From Flavicella sp964230805 (GTDB lineage: Bacteria; Bacteroidota; Bacteroidia; Flavobacteriales; Flavobacteriaceae), in assembly GCA_964230805.1 (NCBI GenBank), contig CAXRIA010000012.1, positions 1 through 49,475 of the forward strand: 49,475 nucleotides of DNA, read 5' to 3'. The notes under the pieces are model-generated. The model was not told the DNA's origin, searched no databases, and saw only the letters and a list, made by a program, of their open reading frames with translations. Made by a program: the position numbers and the translations under genes. Below are positions 17,069-28,700 of this stretch, piece after piece (positions within the stretch are counted from its first letter, which is position 1; every line of letters starts with the position of its first letter).

Positions 17069-18382
17069 GTGCTGGAACGTTTCAAAAACCACATCCAAAA
17101 AAAATTCTCTTATTTGCAACATGAGTCTATTTTAATTGCTTTGTCTGGCGGTCTTGATAGTGTCGTTCTCACACTCTTAATGCACAAAATGAACCCCGAT
17201 TGTACCTTGGCTCATTGCAATTTTAATTTGAGAGGTAAAGAAAGTGACCTCGATGAAGCCTTTGCCAAAGAACTTGGCAACCAACTCGGGCTGGAAGTGG
17301 AAACTACGAGCTTTGCCACTCAAAAAAAAGCTACCGAAGAGAAAATATCCATTCAAATGGCCGCACGAGAACTGCGGTATCAATGGTTCGATCAAATTGC
17401 GAAACGTCGAAAAATAAAATACATCCTAACGGCACATCACAAAGACGATGTTTTGGAAACTTTTCTGATCAACCTCACAAGAGGTACTGGTTTGGAGGGA
17501 CTGACAGGGATTCCTGAAAAAAATGGCGCCATCATAAGACCATTGCTCCCATTTTCAAAAGAGGAGCTTCAAAAATATGCAGAAGAAAACGCAATTACTT
17601 GGCGAGAAGATCAAAGCAATGCGAGTAGCAAATATGCAAGAAATAAAATCAGACATCAAATAATTCCCGTTCTCAAAGAATTGAATCCCAATCTTCTCAA
17701 TTCCTTTGATCAAACCATCGAACACCTCCAAGAGAGCCGTCATTTGGCTCAAGATCGTATGGCAGCTTTTAAAAAACAACTATTTATCGATGGCACCGCA
17801 GGCGAAATATACATTCCAATAGAAAAATTAAACGCTTTAAAACACCCCAAAGCCTATTTGTACGCCTTGCTCAAACCATATGGTTTTGGCGACTCAGCCG
17901 AAATCCTATCCTTACTAAAAGCACAATCTGGCAAATTGTTGTACTCAAAAACGCATCGTATTGTAAAAGACCGCGAACGTTTTATTTTGACAGCTTTGAA
18001 GGATCGTGCAACACCCGATGTTCTGATACAAAAAACAACGAACCATGTTGTAGCTCCAGTGCACCTCAAAATTGACACCGTTCCGAAAGTATCCACATAC
18101 CATTCTTCGGTGGCCTTTTTAGACAAATCAAAGTTAAAATTCCCATTGACCGTAAGGAAATGGAAAAAAGGAGACTACTTTTACCCTATTGGACTCCAAG
18201 GCAAAAAGAAAGTAAGCAAGTTTTTCAAAGATGAAAAATATTCTCTTTTCGAAAAAGAAAATACTTGGATCCTATGCAGCGGTGACGACATTGCTTGGAT
18301 TGTTGGCAAACGACTTGATGAGCGGTATAAAATAACAAATGAAACAACTTCTATTTTAAAAATAGAGCATAGCAACGCTTGA
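17069..18382 (+). CDS. tilS: tRNA(Ile)-lysidine synthase
   Basis: TilS converts C34 of the CAU-anticodon tRNA-Ile to lysidine, so that the tRNA reads AUA. The ATP-pyrophosphatase loop SGGLDS is at residues 26-31. HCNFNLRGKESDLDE and LTAHHKDDVLETFLINLTRG are family motifs, and the C-terminal substrate-binding domain is present (RKWKKGDYFYPIG, KKVSKFFKDEK). The start is GTG; it is the first codon giving a normal N-terminus, and the 437-residue length is typical. Its TGA lies 2 bases before the ATG of the next gene, suggesting translational coupling. Confidence 0.95.
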   Translation: MLERFKNHIQKKFSYLQHESILIALSGGLDSVVLTLLMHKMNPDCTLAHCNFNLRGKESDLDEAFAKELGNQLGLEVETTSFATQKKATEEKISIQMAARELRYQWFDQIAKRRKIKYILTAHHKDDVLETFLINLTRGTGLEGLTGIPEKNGAIIRPLLPFSKEELQKYAEENAITWREDQSNASSKYARNKIRHQIIPVLKELNPNLLNSFDQTIEHLQESRHLAQDRMAAFKKQLFIDGTAGEIYIPIEKLNALKHPKAYLYALLKPYGFGDSAEILSLLKAQSGKLLYSKTHRIVKDRERFILTALKDRATPDVLIQKTTNHVVAPVHLKIDTVPKVSTYHSSVAFLDKSKLKFPLTVRKWKKGDYFYPIGLQGKKKVSKFFKDEKYSLFEKENTWILCSGDDIAWIVGKRLDERYKITNETTSILKIEHSNA

Positions 18383-18384
18383 CC

Positions 18385-20349
18385 ATGAAAAAAAATACGT
18401 GGATTTCTATCTTCTTATCACTCCTTAGTTTTATCACACTCGCACAGGAAAGCACCGTGGAGTGGTTTGCATCTGTAGAAAAACAAAAGGCTTCAGAATA
18501 TACCTTAATTTTAAAAGCACAATTAAAATCAGGTTGGCACCTATATTCCCAACACCTTCCCGAGGGAGGACCCTTACCCACTGTGTTTTCCTATGAAAAT
18601 AAAGAACAGCAATACCAACTGATTGGAGCCACAGAAGAAAGTGAAACGCATACCTCGTATGAAGCTATTTTTAATATGGAAACTTCTTATTTTGAAAATA
18701 CCGCCATTTTTAAACAAAAAATAAAGGTAATCTCTGAGGAACTTTCCCAAATTAGCATCTTGGTAAGCTATCAAACTTGCAATGACGAGGCTTGTACTTT
18801 TGAACCTGGCGAAGAGATTTTGGTTTCCCTAAATGGACAAACGCTTGCCGAAAACGAAAGCAAGACTATCGACAATCGAAGCAAATTACTCTCAGAGCAA
18901 TTGGATCTGAATTTAAAAAATCGAAAAACCTACTTTCCCGATTCAGAAAACCCAGCACAGGAAAAAAAAGGCCTGGGAACCATCTTTTTATTGGGGTTTT
19001 TAGGGGGATTGATCGCTTTGCTTACGCCTTGTGTATTCCCAATGATTCCACTGACAGTTTCATTTTTTACAAAAAAAACAAAATCCAAAAGCAGGGGCTT
19101 TTCCAATGCACTTCTCTATGGTTTTTTTATCACATTCATATACTTGTTGTTGAGTCTTCCCTTCCACTTTTTAGACTCTCTTGATCCTGAAATTTTAAAC
19201 AGTATTTCTACCAATGTGTGGCTCAATGTCGGTTTTTTCGTGATCTTCATTCTGTTTGCAATTTCATTCTTTGGGTACTTTGAAATTACATTGCCCCATG
19301 CATGGTCTAACAAAATGGATACCGCTTCGGATATTGGCGGAATAATTGGAACTTTTTTCATGGCACTCACCCTAGCCATTGTATCCTTCTCTTGCACGGG
19401 CCCTATTTTAGGTTCTCTGCTCGTTGGTGCACTTTCTTCCGATGGTGGAGCGATTCAATTAACTCTTGGAATGCTTGGTTTTGGTGCTGCATTGGCACTG
19501 CCTTTTACCCTGTTTGCCCTCTTTCCAAATTGGCTGAACAATTTGCCAAAATCGGGTGGATGGTTGAATACTGTAAAAGTTGTTCTTGGATTTTTAGAAG
19601 TTGCATTGGCTCTAAAATTCCTGTCAAATGCCGATATGGTACAACATTGGGGGCTCCTTAAACGAGAAGTCTTTATCGGTATTTGGATTCTTGTCTTCGG
19701 CGGACTGGCTCTTTACCTTTTTGGAAAAATAAAATTCCCGCACGATGGACCACTCAAGAAACTGAGTGGGGGGAGAATGACCACGGGAATTGTGGCCTCA
19801 ATTTTCACCCTGTACCTCATTTCAGGTTTATTTTTGAATACATCATTGAACCTTTTGAGTGGCTTTGCACCGCCAAAATTTTATAGCCTCACCAAAACCA
19901 ATACTGAATGTCCTTTGGACTTGAATTGTTTCAAAGATTTTCATGAGGGATTAGAACACGCTCAAAAAAACAACCAGCCTATTTTATTAGATTTTACTGG
20001 ATGGGCATGTGTCAATTGCCGTAAAATGGAAGAAAATGTCTGGAGCGATCCTGAGGTCTACAAAGCTTTAGAAAAATATGTTTTGATTTCTTTGTACATC
20101 GACGATCGAAAAGAATTGCCCAAAGAAATGCAATTTGATTACCGAAAGAAAAACGGAAAAACGAAAACGATCAAAACTATTGGGTCAAAATGGGCAACCT
20201 TTCAGGCGATCAATTTCGAAACAGCCTCACAGCCTTTTTATGTACAGATAAGTCCAAATTTGGAATTGTTAAACCATCCTGAAAAATACACGGATAAAAA
20301 AAACTATCTAAATTGGCTAAAAAAAGGACTCACAAATTATTACGATTGA
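18385..20349 (+). CDS. dsbD: DsbD-like thiol:disulfide interchange protein
   Basis: This membrane protein moves reducing power from cytoplasmic thioredoxin to the periplasm. A signal peptide (to about residue 20) precedes an N-terminal domain with a CNDEAC pair (C132, C137). The membrane domain has about eight helices and the redox cysteines C216 (LLTPCVFP) and C337 (SCTGP). A C-terminal thioredoxin-like domain carries C542-VN-C545. All three cysteine pairs are intact at 654 residues. The ATG at 18385 is preferred over an in-frame TTG at 18379 that overlaps the tilS stop. It may serve cytochrome c maturation or periplasmic disulfide repair. Confidence 0.92.
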   Translation: MKKNTWISIFLSLLSFITLAQESTVEWFASVEKQKASEYTLILKAQLKSGWHLYSQHLPEGGPLPTVFSYENKEQQYQLIGATEESETHTSYEAIFNMETSYFENTAIFKQKIKVISEELSQISILVSYQTCNDEACTFEPGEEILVSLNGQTLAENESKTIDNRSKLLSEQLDLNLKNRKTYFPDSENPAQEKKGLGTIFLLGFLGGLIALLTPCVFPMIPLTVSFFTKKTKSKSRGFSNALLYGFFITFIYLLLSLPFHFLDSLDPEILNSISTNVWLNVGFFVIFILFAISFFGYFEITLPHAWSNKMDTASDIGGIIGTFFMALTLAIVSFSCTGPILGSLLVGALSSDGGAIQLTLGMLGFGAALALPFTLFALFPNWLNNLPKSGGWLNTVKVVLGFLEVALALKFLSNADMVQHWGLLKREVFIGIWILVFGGLALYLFGKIKFPHDGPLKKLSGGRMTTGIVASIFTLYLISGLFLNTSLNLLSGFAPPKFYSLTKTNTECPLDLNCFKDFHEGLEHAQKNNQPILLDFTGWACVNCRKMEENVWSDPEVYKALEKYVLISLYIDDRKELPKEMQFDYRKKNGKTKTIKTIGSKWATFQAINFETASQPFYVQISPNLELLNHPEKYTDKKNYLNWLKKGLTNYYD

Positions 20350-20428
20350 TTTCGTACCGTGGATTGAATATAAAAAATTGGCTAACAAAAAAACACAATC
20401 CCCAAATTCATAACGCGACAAAACAAAC

Positions 20429-21013
20429 CTATTGCTTTACAACTTTGTTGTTTTTTAAAAGATATATTTGTCCCGATTCAGGGCAAGTAGCTCGGTGATG
20501 CTCTTGATCAAATTCCAATCGATGGCCATATTCACTTACCCATCCGATCTGCTGTGCCGGATTTCCCACAACGAGCGCATAGGGTTCTATGGATTTACTC
20601 ACAACTGCACCTGCACCTATTAGGGCGTATTCTCCAATCTCAATACCACAAATAATTGTCGCATTTGCCCCAATACTTGCTCCTCTTTTCACCCATGTTT
20701 TTTGGTATTTATCTCTTCGAACAATGGCACTTCTTGGATTTTTGATATTTGTGAACACCATGGAGGGCCCTAAAAAAACATCTTCCTCACAAATTACACC
20801 GGTATAGATAGAAACATTGTTCTGTACTTTTACATTGTTTCCTAAAACTACTTGAGGAGAAACCACAACATTTTGACCAATATTACAAGATTCTCCGATA
20901 ATTGAGCCGGACATCACATGACTAAAATGCCATATTTTTGTACCTGTTCCAATTTCACACGGGGGATCAATCACCGCTGTTTCGTGCGCAAAATATTTTT
21001 TTTCTTCGTTCAT
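20429..21013 (-). CDS. Left-handed beta-helix N-acetyltransferase (WlbB/WbpD-like)
   Basis: Hexapeptide repeats run through most of this 194-residue protein. Its sequence (GTKIWHFSHVMSGSIIGE, VQNNVSIYTGV, FLGPSMVFTNIKNPRS, GASIGANATIICG, ALVVGNPAQQIGWVSEYG) closely follows the WlbB/WbpD type. Those enzymes acetylate UDP-2-acetamido-3-amino-2,3-dideoxy-glucuronate for surface polysaccharides. The substrate is inferred from similarity, and no other sugar-nucleotide genes are nearby. The ATG at 21013 is preferred over an in-frame TTG at 21043. It is convergent with the dsbD-like gene, with 79 bases between. Confidence 0.82.
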   Translation of the reverse strand: MNEEKKYFAHETAVIDPPCEIGTGTKIWHFSHVMSGSIIGESCNIGQNVVVSPQVVLGNNVKVQNNVSIYTGVICEEDVFLGPSMVFTNIKNPRSAIVRRDKYQKTWVKRGASIGANATIICGIEIGEYALIGAGAVVSKSIEPYALVVGNPAQQIGWVSEYGHRLEFDQEHHRATCPESGQIYLLKNNKVVKQ

Positions 21014-21113
21014 ATGGATTTCTATTGCCTCACGAAAATACAAATTATCTTTTGAAACTGTGTTTCGACTTCATTGCTCTGGGAAGAACCCCTAAAAACC
21101 AATTTTATTTCAT

Positions 21114-21144
21114 AAAAAAAGCAACCTCAACAGAGATTGCTTTT
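21114..21144 (-). terminator. Terminator downstream of tonB
   Basis: An 8-bp stem with one mismatch (21121-21128 with 21133-21140) closes a 4-base loop. An A run (T run on the minus strand) follows in the direction of tonB transcription. It lies about 30 bases past the tonB stop. Confidence 0.7.
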
Positions 21145-21169
21145 CATCACTTTTATTCGTGTGAGCTTA

Positions 21170-21895
21170 TTATTCAACTTGGAAAGAAATTGGTAGCGAA
21201 TAACGCACAGCTACCGGTCGTCCACGCTGCTTACCCGGAGTCATTCTCGGCAATGTTCTTACCACACGCTCTGCTTCTTTTTGCAACCTCGGGTGCGGAG
21301 CTCTTGCTCGGATTTCAGTAATCCCTCCTGTTTTGTCAATTTTAAACATCACAAAAATTCTTTTCTTACCTGGAGATAACCCTAAATCAGAAGCCAAGTT
21401 CGCATTAAACTTTCTATTGATGTGCTTGCTAATTTTTTTCGAGAAACAAGCTTTCTTTTCCGCTTTACTTCCTTTTTCACACCCAGGAAAAATAGGAATG
21501 TCTTCAATAATCGCAAAAGGAACGTCTTCTATAACTTCTTCTCCTTCGTCTTCTTCAATAATTTCTTCTACTTCTACGGCTTCTTCCTCATCTGTTTCGG
21601 TGGACTCTATAACCGTTTCTTCCACTTCCTTCTCGTCTTCCACTACTTCAATGATTTCTGGAGCTGGTGGCGGTGGTGGTGGCGGCGGTTTTACAGGTTC
21701 TACACGCTGTGTAATCACCATATCCTCCTCTTCGTCAACATTCAATGAAGCGGCTCCTAAATCAGCAACAATTCGATCATATGTTTTGTGCTCTATTGCC
21801 ACATACACACAAAAAAGTGCCAACACCAAACCTAATTGCACAAACAACTTGGTGTAGTTTTCTAAATTGGACTTTGGGTTTTTCTTTATTTCCAT
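21170..21895 (-). CDS. tonB: Energy transducer TonB
   Basis: TonB couples the inner-membrane proton motive force to outer-membrane transporters. One N-terminal membrane helix (about residues 17-35) is followed by a linker with a run of eight prolines and a long acidic stretch rich in Glu and Val. The C-terminal TonB domain reads KRIFVMFKIDKTGGITEIRA and ends RYSLPISFQVE. The two cysteines in FPGCEKG and KKACFSKK are usual in flavobacterial TonB proteins. The gene stands alone, without adjacent exbB/exbD; those lie at 36.5-37.6 kb with a second TonB-like gene. Confidence 0.92.
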   Translation of the reverse strand: MEIKKNPKSNLENYTKLFVQLGLVLALFCVYVAIEHKTYDRIVADLGAASLNVDEEEDMVITQRVEPVKPPPPPPPPAPEIIEVVEDEKEVEETVIESTETDEEEAVEVEEIIEEDEGEEVIEDVPFAIIEDIPIFPGCEKGSKAEKKACFSKKISKHINRKFNANLASDLGLSPGKKRIFVMFKIDKTGGITEIRARAPHPRLQKEAERVVRTLPRMTPGKQRGRPVAVRYSLPISFQVE

Positions 21896-21959
21896 TTATT
21901 GAAAAGATTAATGAGTGCGCTAATTTAACAATTTTAGCGGTACTTATGCAAGTATGTAA

Positions 21960-22358
21960 CTAGAAAATATCACGGGTATTTGATAAATAAATCCACTTAA
22001 AAACAGCGGCCGCTAAAAGCACACCCATAGCATTTGCTGCAATGTCTAGCAGGTCTCCAACCCTGTGTATGGTTAACTTCATTTGCAAATACTCCAACAA
22101 CACTCCGTAGAGGACTAACAAAACAATGGCAACTGAAAAATAGTGTCTCTTCCAACCGTTTTTGTGACCGGTCAAAAACCAGGAAAACGAAAGCACTGCG
22201 TAAGCCCCCATGTGCAATAGTTTGTCTGAGATTACAACAGGAAGTCCCAAAGGGTTGCGATCAAGTTTTGCCAAACTTAGATATCCTATGACAAAAGTTA
22301 TAGTCGTGGCAAGGTAAATAAACTTACGCTCCGATAACGGCTTTGTACCCTTCGGCAT
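21960..22358 (-). CDS. VanZ-like membrane protein
   Basis: This is a small protein (132 residues) with about four membrane helices. It shows SDKLLHMGAYAVLSF and EYLQMKLTIHRVGDLLDIAANAMGV, the conserved pattern of the VanZ-like family. Its function in flavobacteria is not known. The ATG lies inside the last codons of gcvH (35-base overlap), so it is probably translated from the gcvH message. Confidence 0.82.
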   Translation of the reverse strand: MPKGTKPLSERKFIYLATTITFVIGYLSLAKLDRNPLGLPVVISDKLLHMGAYAVLSFSWFLTGHKNGWKRHYFSVAIVLLVLYGVLLEYLQMKLTIHRVGDLLDIAANAMGVLLAAAVFKWIYLSNTRDIF

Positions 22359-22704
22359 CTAATAGGTTTTCGAATTCAGAAATATCAGAAACTTTCACTT
22401 TTATCATCCAGCCTTTTCCATAAGGATCTGTATTTACATTCTCGGGCTCGTCTTCCAACGCCTCATTGAATGCTATCACCTCTCCTGTGACCGGCATAAA
22501 CAAATCAGACACAGTTTTCACCGCTTCCACAGAACCAAATACGTCATCTGCTTCCACCGTTTCGTCTAGGGTATCTACATCAACATATACAATATCTCCC
22601 AACTCACTTTGCGCAAAATCTGTGATTCCCACAGTCACTTCATCTCCTTCAATTTTCACCCATTCGTGGTCTTTTGTATATTTTAATTCCTCCGGTATAT
22701 TCAT
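22324..22704 (-). CDS. gcvH: Glycine cleavage system H protein
   Basis: GcvH carries the lipoyl arm that shuttles aminomethyl groups in glycine cleavage. The lipoylation site is K63 in FGSVEAVKTVSDLFMPVTGE. The length of 126 residues is normal. gcvT and gcvP are not adjacent. It has its own promoter between sprA and its start, and it leads a short unit with the VanZ-like gene. Confidence 0.96.
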   Translation of the reverse strand: MNIPEELKYTKDHEWVKIEGDEVTVGITDFAQSELGDIVYVDVDTLDETVEADDVFGSVEAVKTVSDLFMPVTGEVIAFNEALEDEPENVNTDPYGKGWMIKVKVSDISEFENLLDAEGYKAVIGA

Positions 22705-22756
22705 TTTATTTGTATTTAGTGTATTCTAAAAAAATCAAGCTTTACGAAATCTTGCA

Positions 22757-22786
22757 CAAAAATAATCAATTAATTTTTCTCTCAAA
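22757..22786 (-). promoter_or_regulatory. gcvH promoter
   Basis: On the minus strand TTTG (22783-22786), an 18-base spacer and TATTTTTG (22757-22764) match the Bacteroidota consensus. It begins only 4 bases past the end of sprA, so gcvH and the VanZ-like gene can be transcribed independently of the maeB-ruvA-sprA unit. Confidence 0.65.
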
Positions 22787-22789
22787 GAA

Positions 22790-25700
22790 TTAGTTTCCTA
22801 TGTTATACGTAATACTTATACCTGTGTTGATCGACTGTCTCGGAAATGAGGTTGAAATCGCAAATTTGGAGGCCGCTTGATCGTAATAAAACGTGGCAAT
22901 AAGATTCTTGTTCAAGTTGTAATCTGCCGATAGTTTTAGAGAAAAAACATCTTGACCACCTGTAATTTGATTGGTAGCTGTAATTTCATTTTCGACAATA
23001 CCCATGGTTCGAATTACAGAAATATTTTGGCGGTAAGAAATATCTGCCTTCATATTTAAATCCCCTTTCATTGTTTTTCTTCTCCCGCCCAAACGTGTTC
23101 TTATTTTTAAATTTTTCAAGCGATAACCCAATCCAAAAATATATTCTGTCCCTCGAACATCTGACAAGGTATAATTGTTAAAATTCAAAGATAAGGTTCG
23201 GTCTTTTTTAATTTCTCCCCGGAAAGACATCGAATTTTTAAGCCTGAAATCTACCTTGATCAGTGGTGAAAACCCATCATTTAATGTCAAGTTTGAAATG
23301 ACATTCTTCGAAAAATAATTGTCGTTTGAATCTTTGTTTGGAATTCCAAAGGCATTCTCTTTGTATTGTATGTTATTGCTGTAGTTCCCCAAAGTATAAG
23401 ATGAGGTATACCCATGTGAAATGATGAAATTGGAAAAATTATTTTTGAACCATTTCATTTTCATAAAACCTTTGTATGTGAGTCTCCAATTCGGGAGTGG
23501 TATGCTTTTAAACGGTTTCAACCCCTCGGTTTTTGCATCACCACCCGCATACGCGGCCGCAAAAGCAGGCAATAATACATCTTGACCAAATCCGTTGTAT
23601 CCATCTATTGTAGCAAGTTCTTGATTGCTTTTTGCAGCTAAATTTGACCTTAGTCTGTTTTGTATTTGAGGTATGTTCTCTAAAAACTTTGCAAAAGTAG
23701 CATCTCCATTTCCATCAAAAGCGGTCTGTATCATGTTGTAGCTCATACTAAAATTCCCCACCTCTAAAAGTTGAGAAGGTCCGAACTCGTTGTAATCATC
23801 CGTTGTATCAAAAGTTCCGTTCCCATTGACAACGGGATCCAATTGTTCAGAAATATTTTTGGTTCGAATTCGATTGGCCACCACAGAAATATCCAAGTCT
23901 TTGATTGGTTTTATCGAAATATTGACATCCAATTTGTTGTAATGAGTTTGCACATAATTTTTATTGTAATAGACTTCATCTTCCAAAGCATTTCCTTGCG
24001 CATCTACCTTATTTACCTCTCTATTTACCAGCCAGTTGTTTTGCAATGCTCTATTTCGAATGTCTGCTTGATCCCCAAAAACAAATCCAAACGTGGGCGC
24101 CAAACCTCCTCCATAATTTTGTCTTCCCAAAAATCCGACCTCGGGTTTGTACCCTTCCAATTGGGTTCCGTTATTTTCACTGTAAGCTATTTTAACCGAC
24201 TTTAAAGAGGTGAGCAACCCATAGGAAGCATCTGCTATTTTTTGCTGTACGGATTTTTTCTTTTTTGAATTTCTTCGGATCTTGGGTCTGGCCTGAGCAA
24301 ATTTCTTGTCCTTTGGGTTTTTCTTTGTTTTATTTGTCTTTGGCGAAAACAATTTTTTTAATCCTATGTCCCGATAAAACTGCGTCATATTCAAGTTCGT
24401 CGACAACGTGTGCGTATTGGCATTTTGGATATTATTGCCCACCAAAGTCGTTACCGCTCCATTCGCATCTCTCGAACGTGGACCTGCTTGCCAATTAAAA
24501 TTCGCTGCATAGCTATAATCCGCATTTACAAAAGAAAAATAGGGCAGTTTATCAATCGGCAACTTATAGGTAGCATCTAATTTTTGACTGTAATTATTGA
24601 CTCTACCCATATTGAAAAAATTACTGAATAATGTAATCTCATCATCTTCAATAGTATCATCCGTTTCAAAGCTATCGTAGATATGTTTGTTTGCTGCCCT
24701 GAAATTCAATTGCAGTGACTTTGAAACATCGTATCCAATTGTATAATCCCAATCAAACAAAAAATTTCTTTGACGCAATGTTGGCAATTGACTCAAGCCA
24801 GGTACCAAATTTCTAGAAAGTTGCTCATTGTAATTTCTTGTGATATTGGTATTCACACCAATATTTTTTGGCAGTAGGTAGAAATTAAAATCCTTGATCA
24901 TTTGAAAGTATTTACTCTTCTGAAAAAGAGGCACCTTTCGAAAAGGCTCAATGGGTTTTGAAACAATGGTATACGCGTAGTTTGCAGAAGCTCTCACATC
25001 TTGTACCAAGTGTTTTTGTATGTTGTAGTCTTTGTGAAACTCTTCATTATAGCTGTAAGACACCGAAAAATTTTCAATATCGTACGGCATCGGTGCCTTT
25101 TTCAATTTTCCTACTCGTTCTTTTCGAACATTGATAAAATTGATACTTTTTCGCTTGGTATAATCTTGTGCTCCTTGGCTGTTCTTGTTGATCTCTTTCG
25201 CCTGTTCAAACAATACATCTTGAAATTGAGGATCGTACTTTGGGCTTTTGAATTCTTCTGAGATAGAATAGCTCAGCGGAATGTTTACACCCCACTGTGT
25301 TGGCATTAATTTCCCGACATTTATATTGGTAGATACACCGTATTGTTTGATCTCTTCTTGGCTTCTCTCGTTTACGCGTTGTTCTACATTTCCAAATCCA
25401 ATCGTTTGCATGCGACCTGTCAAGGCAACATCCGCTAAATCCGCAAAATTCGCATTGGCACTCATCACAGCTGCCCAACCTCCTTGATTGTCAAAATCTG
25501 CCACACGCAATTCGTTAAACCATACTTCTGCACTTTGAGGACTGTCTGAAATATTTTTTACGCCCAGCATGATGGTCTTAATATTTGCCAAATTGGGATT
25601 CCCTTTGACACGAACGCGATAGGCAGGCTCTTCTCCCTCCACAGGGGCGGGATATATGGAATTGGCTCCAGAAGCGCCAAACACTTGGTAGCGCTCGAGT

Positions 25701-28700
25701 TTTAATTTCCCTAGACGCTCAAGGTCTACATCCAAATTATTGGCTTCTGGCCAAATTTCTTCTGGTGTTGAAGCGCCAAATCGAGTCGCCTTTAAAGGGA
25801 TCTCAATTTGATAGAAATTCTCATTTAAATCTGCACCGATCCGAACAATGGCCATCATTTTATCATCTTGTAGATTGGTAGAACCCCTTCCTTCAGCATG
25901 CACAAACATTTTCATTCGCTTGTACATTCTCAAATCTGTAATGGTGTTTTTAAACACCGCCCGTGCTTCTTCTTTCTGCAGATCATCCACTCTAACTGAC
26001 AATGATTGCTCGTTCTGAAATTGAATGTATGTCGAGGCTTGCAATTGCTCTCTTACAATTCCAGGAGGCAATACATAGGGTATGGGAACTCGGTTTTCAT
26101 TTTCTTCAAAATTCACGACGCCTGATGTGAAGTTTTTCAATGCTGTCTCGTCGAGATTGTCATTGGCTACCTGAATGCCGTCATGTACATTTTGAATGTA
26201 ACGCCTCCAATCACCTCTTACCAACTGTAGCTGTCCAAAACGCAGTACGACAGGTTTTGTATAGTTGGTTACAAACATCCTCATAAAACGTATCGAATTG
26301 AACCCAACAATCCCATTAATTGGCGTTCCTGAAACAATCGGAATTCGGAATTGATACCAGCGTGTTTGCAACGTTTTGCCATCTGGAGTGGCTCTCGATA
26401 CTTCTTTCATATCCACAACATGCCCTTTCCCAACGACCAAATCAGATTGTTTTAAAGATACCTTGTATTGGTAATAGGCATCGATCGTATTCATTGTTTG
26501 ATCCTTGTTTACATCTTCGGCATCTGGAATCGTAGTGGCTGAAGTGGGAAAAGACTCTTCGCTCAAACCTGCGGTTGGTGAGTTCCCCTCGGTATTGTTG
26601 TAATCCTTGTATCGCTTTAAAATACTCGCGTTTTCATTGTCATACTCAGTCCCTCTAAAAAATCGATAATTATCAGAGGAAGGATCTTCTTTTTGAGACA
26701 AATTTGGAAATTTTATTTTTTCGGCGTCATCGTTCAAACCATCCAATCCAATATCCTGGATTTTTCTGTCTGCGTCGCTTTCCGTAAAAGTGTACAAAAA
26801 AGATCTGGTTACGGGTTGGTTCCCCCATGCGGTTTGTTCAGGAATGGTTTCATCCGATGCTTTTGGCAATCCATTTTCAAACATTTTAGAACCGTCACGG
26901 AGCACATCTTCTGAAATATTTCCCAAATTAAAATAAAGCATCCCTTCATTGTTTGGAGAAACGCCATCGGCTCCTATTGCCTCTTCATTATTGATAGAAT
27001 ATCCTTCGTAAGGATCCTGCAACCAAAACTGAATGTATTCTACATTGGCTCTTTCAAAATCCGTCGCTGACAAAGCTCTTGTAATTCCTCCCCAATGATT
27101 TTCTGTCGCTGCTGCCAACTCTGAATCCGTGGCATAATTATAACTTCCACGTTCCTGTGGATAGTAAGCCAAATCAAAGGTGCGCAAGGTATTGCTTTGC
27201 GTGATATCCAAATTGGTTTGTGGAAAAAGTTCTTCGTAAGCGACCCTGCTAACTTCAGCCCTCGACAACTCTTCGTTGTTGATATTTGAGGGTTTTAAAG
27301 ACCCTCCATAGAACAATTGATCAATGGTATACCAAGCCAATTTGGCCCTTTTTTTTCCACTCTCCAAAAGACCTTCATCATTGGGGTCAGCGTAAACTGT
27401 TTCATCGCCAAAATCAATAAATTGATTTTCTTCATTGACAAAGTTTAAGGGTTTACTTGCCAATTTCCACGCATTAAAATCCATCAGATTGATGGGGATT
27501 TGTGCTCCTTCAAAGTCGTCAATATAGGTCGTTGCTTCGCCCTTTAAATCAATTCCACTTGGCGTTCCAGGTTTCAGATAGGCAAAATCAGATCGCACCG
27601 ATAAATTAGACACGGCATCGGTATCTTGAAAAGGCAATTTGTTCACCAATTTTGTAAAAAACGGCACTTCTGTATCGTAATTCAACGTGACACCAAACAT
27701 TGAATTGTTGATGGGATCTGCGCCAAAAGCTACTTTTTGAGTGAGAGGTCTTTCATTCACATTCAAATAAGTCCCTGTCATTTGAAATTTATCAGAAAAT
27801 TTATGGGTTACATCAATTCCGACAAAGCGCTTTGTTTGTTGATTGAACAAAGTATTGTTCTCTAAAGACACCTGAACAGGAGCGCCAGATGCCTCAATGG
27901 CTGGGTTGATAATTTGTACACGTCCACCCAAATAATCGACCACATAATCCACGCCTTCTGTCAACAATATCCCATTGGATGTGACTTTTACGGATCCTTT
28001 TGGCACGTTAAAAGCTCCTAAAGAAATCCCATTACTTGCGTCCGATTTGTAATACCCTTTCAACAGATATTTGTCCTTGGTTTGAAAGCTGGTTCGAGCG
28101 TTGGTTTGCGTATTGGTGTACAATTCTTCAAAGAGAAAGTTAGCATCAGAAGCATCGATTAATTTTGCTTTTAAATCTCTTCCAAAAGGTTCTACGGTGG
28201 GAAAAATAATACTCCCATCTCGAGAATTCACTGTGATTCCCTCTACGTAATCAAAGTAACCATCTCCCTTTGGTTTTGCAAAATTGTTCTGGTCTAGGCT
28301 ATCCAACTTCACAAGATTCAAAATCGACCTTTCAGCAACTTTGATATTTTCGCCTCCTTGCTGATAAACTGACTTGGCATTTTGTAGGGTATTGACTGCC
28401 ACTCCTGTACGATCGTCTTTGTACAACAAATCCAATCGAAACCCTTCACGTTCCATTTGATACGCTCCCAAAGAATAGACATTCTTCATCATTAAGTCCC
28501 AAATTCTTTTGGTTGGCTGAATCAACTCACTGCGCAATAATTTTACCACTATATTTTCTGAGGATAATTTTCCATCAGTTGACAATTCTCCTACTTTAAA
28601 CACGCCCTCTTTTCCACTGTAGGTGTACTGAAAAGCAACTGCCAATACATCTCCATCCACCAAAGGACGATTCAATGACAGCATTCCCAATTGCGGATGA

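Noticed and set aside
21333..21857. Serine-rich 174-residue plus-strand frame
   Set aside because: It is the antisense shadow of the acidic and proline-rich linker of tonB.
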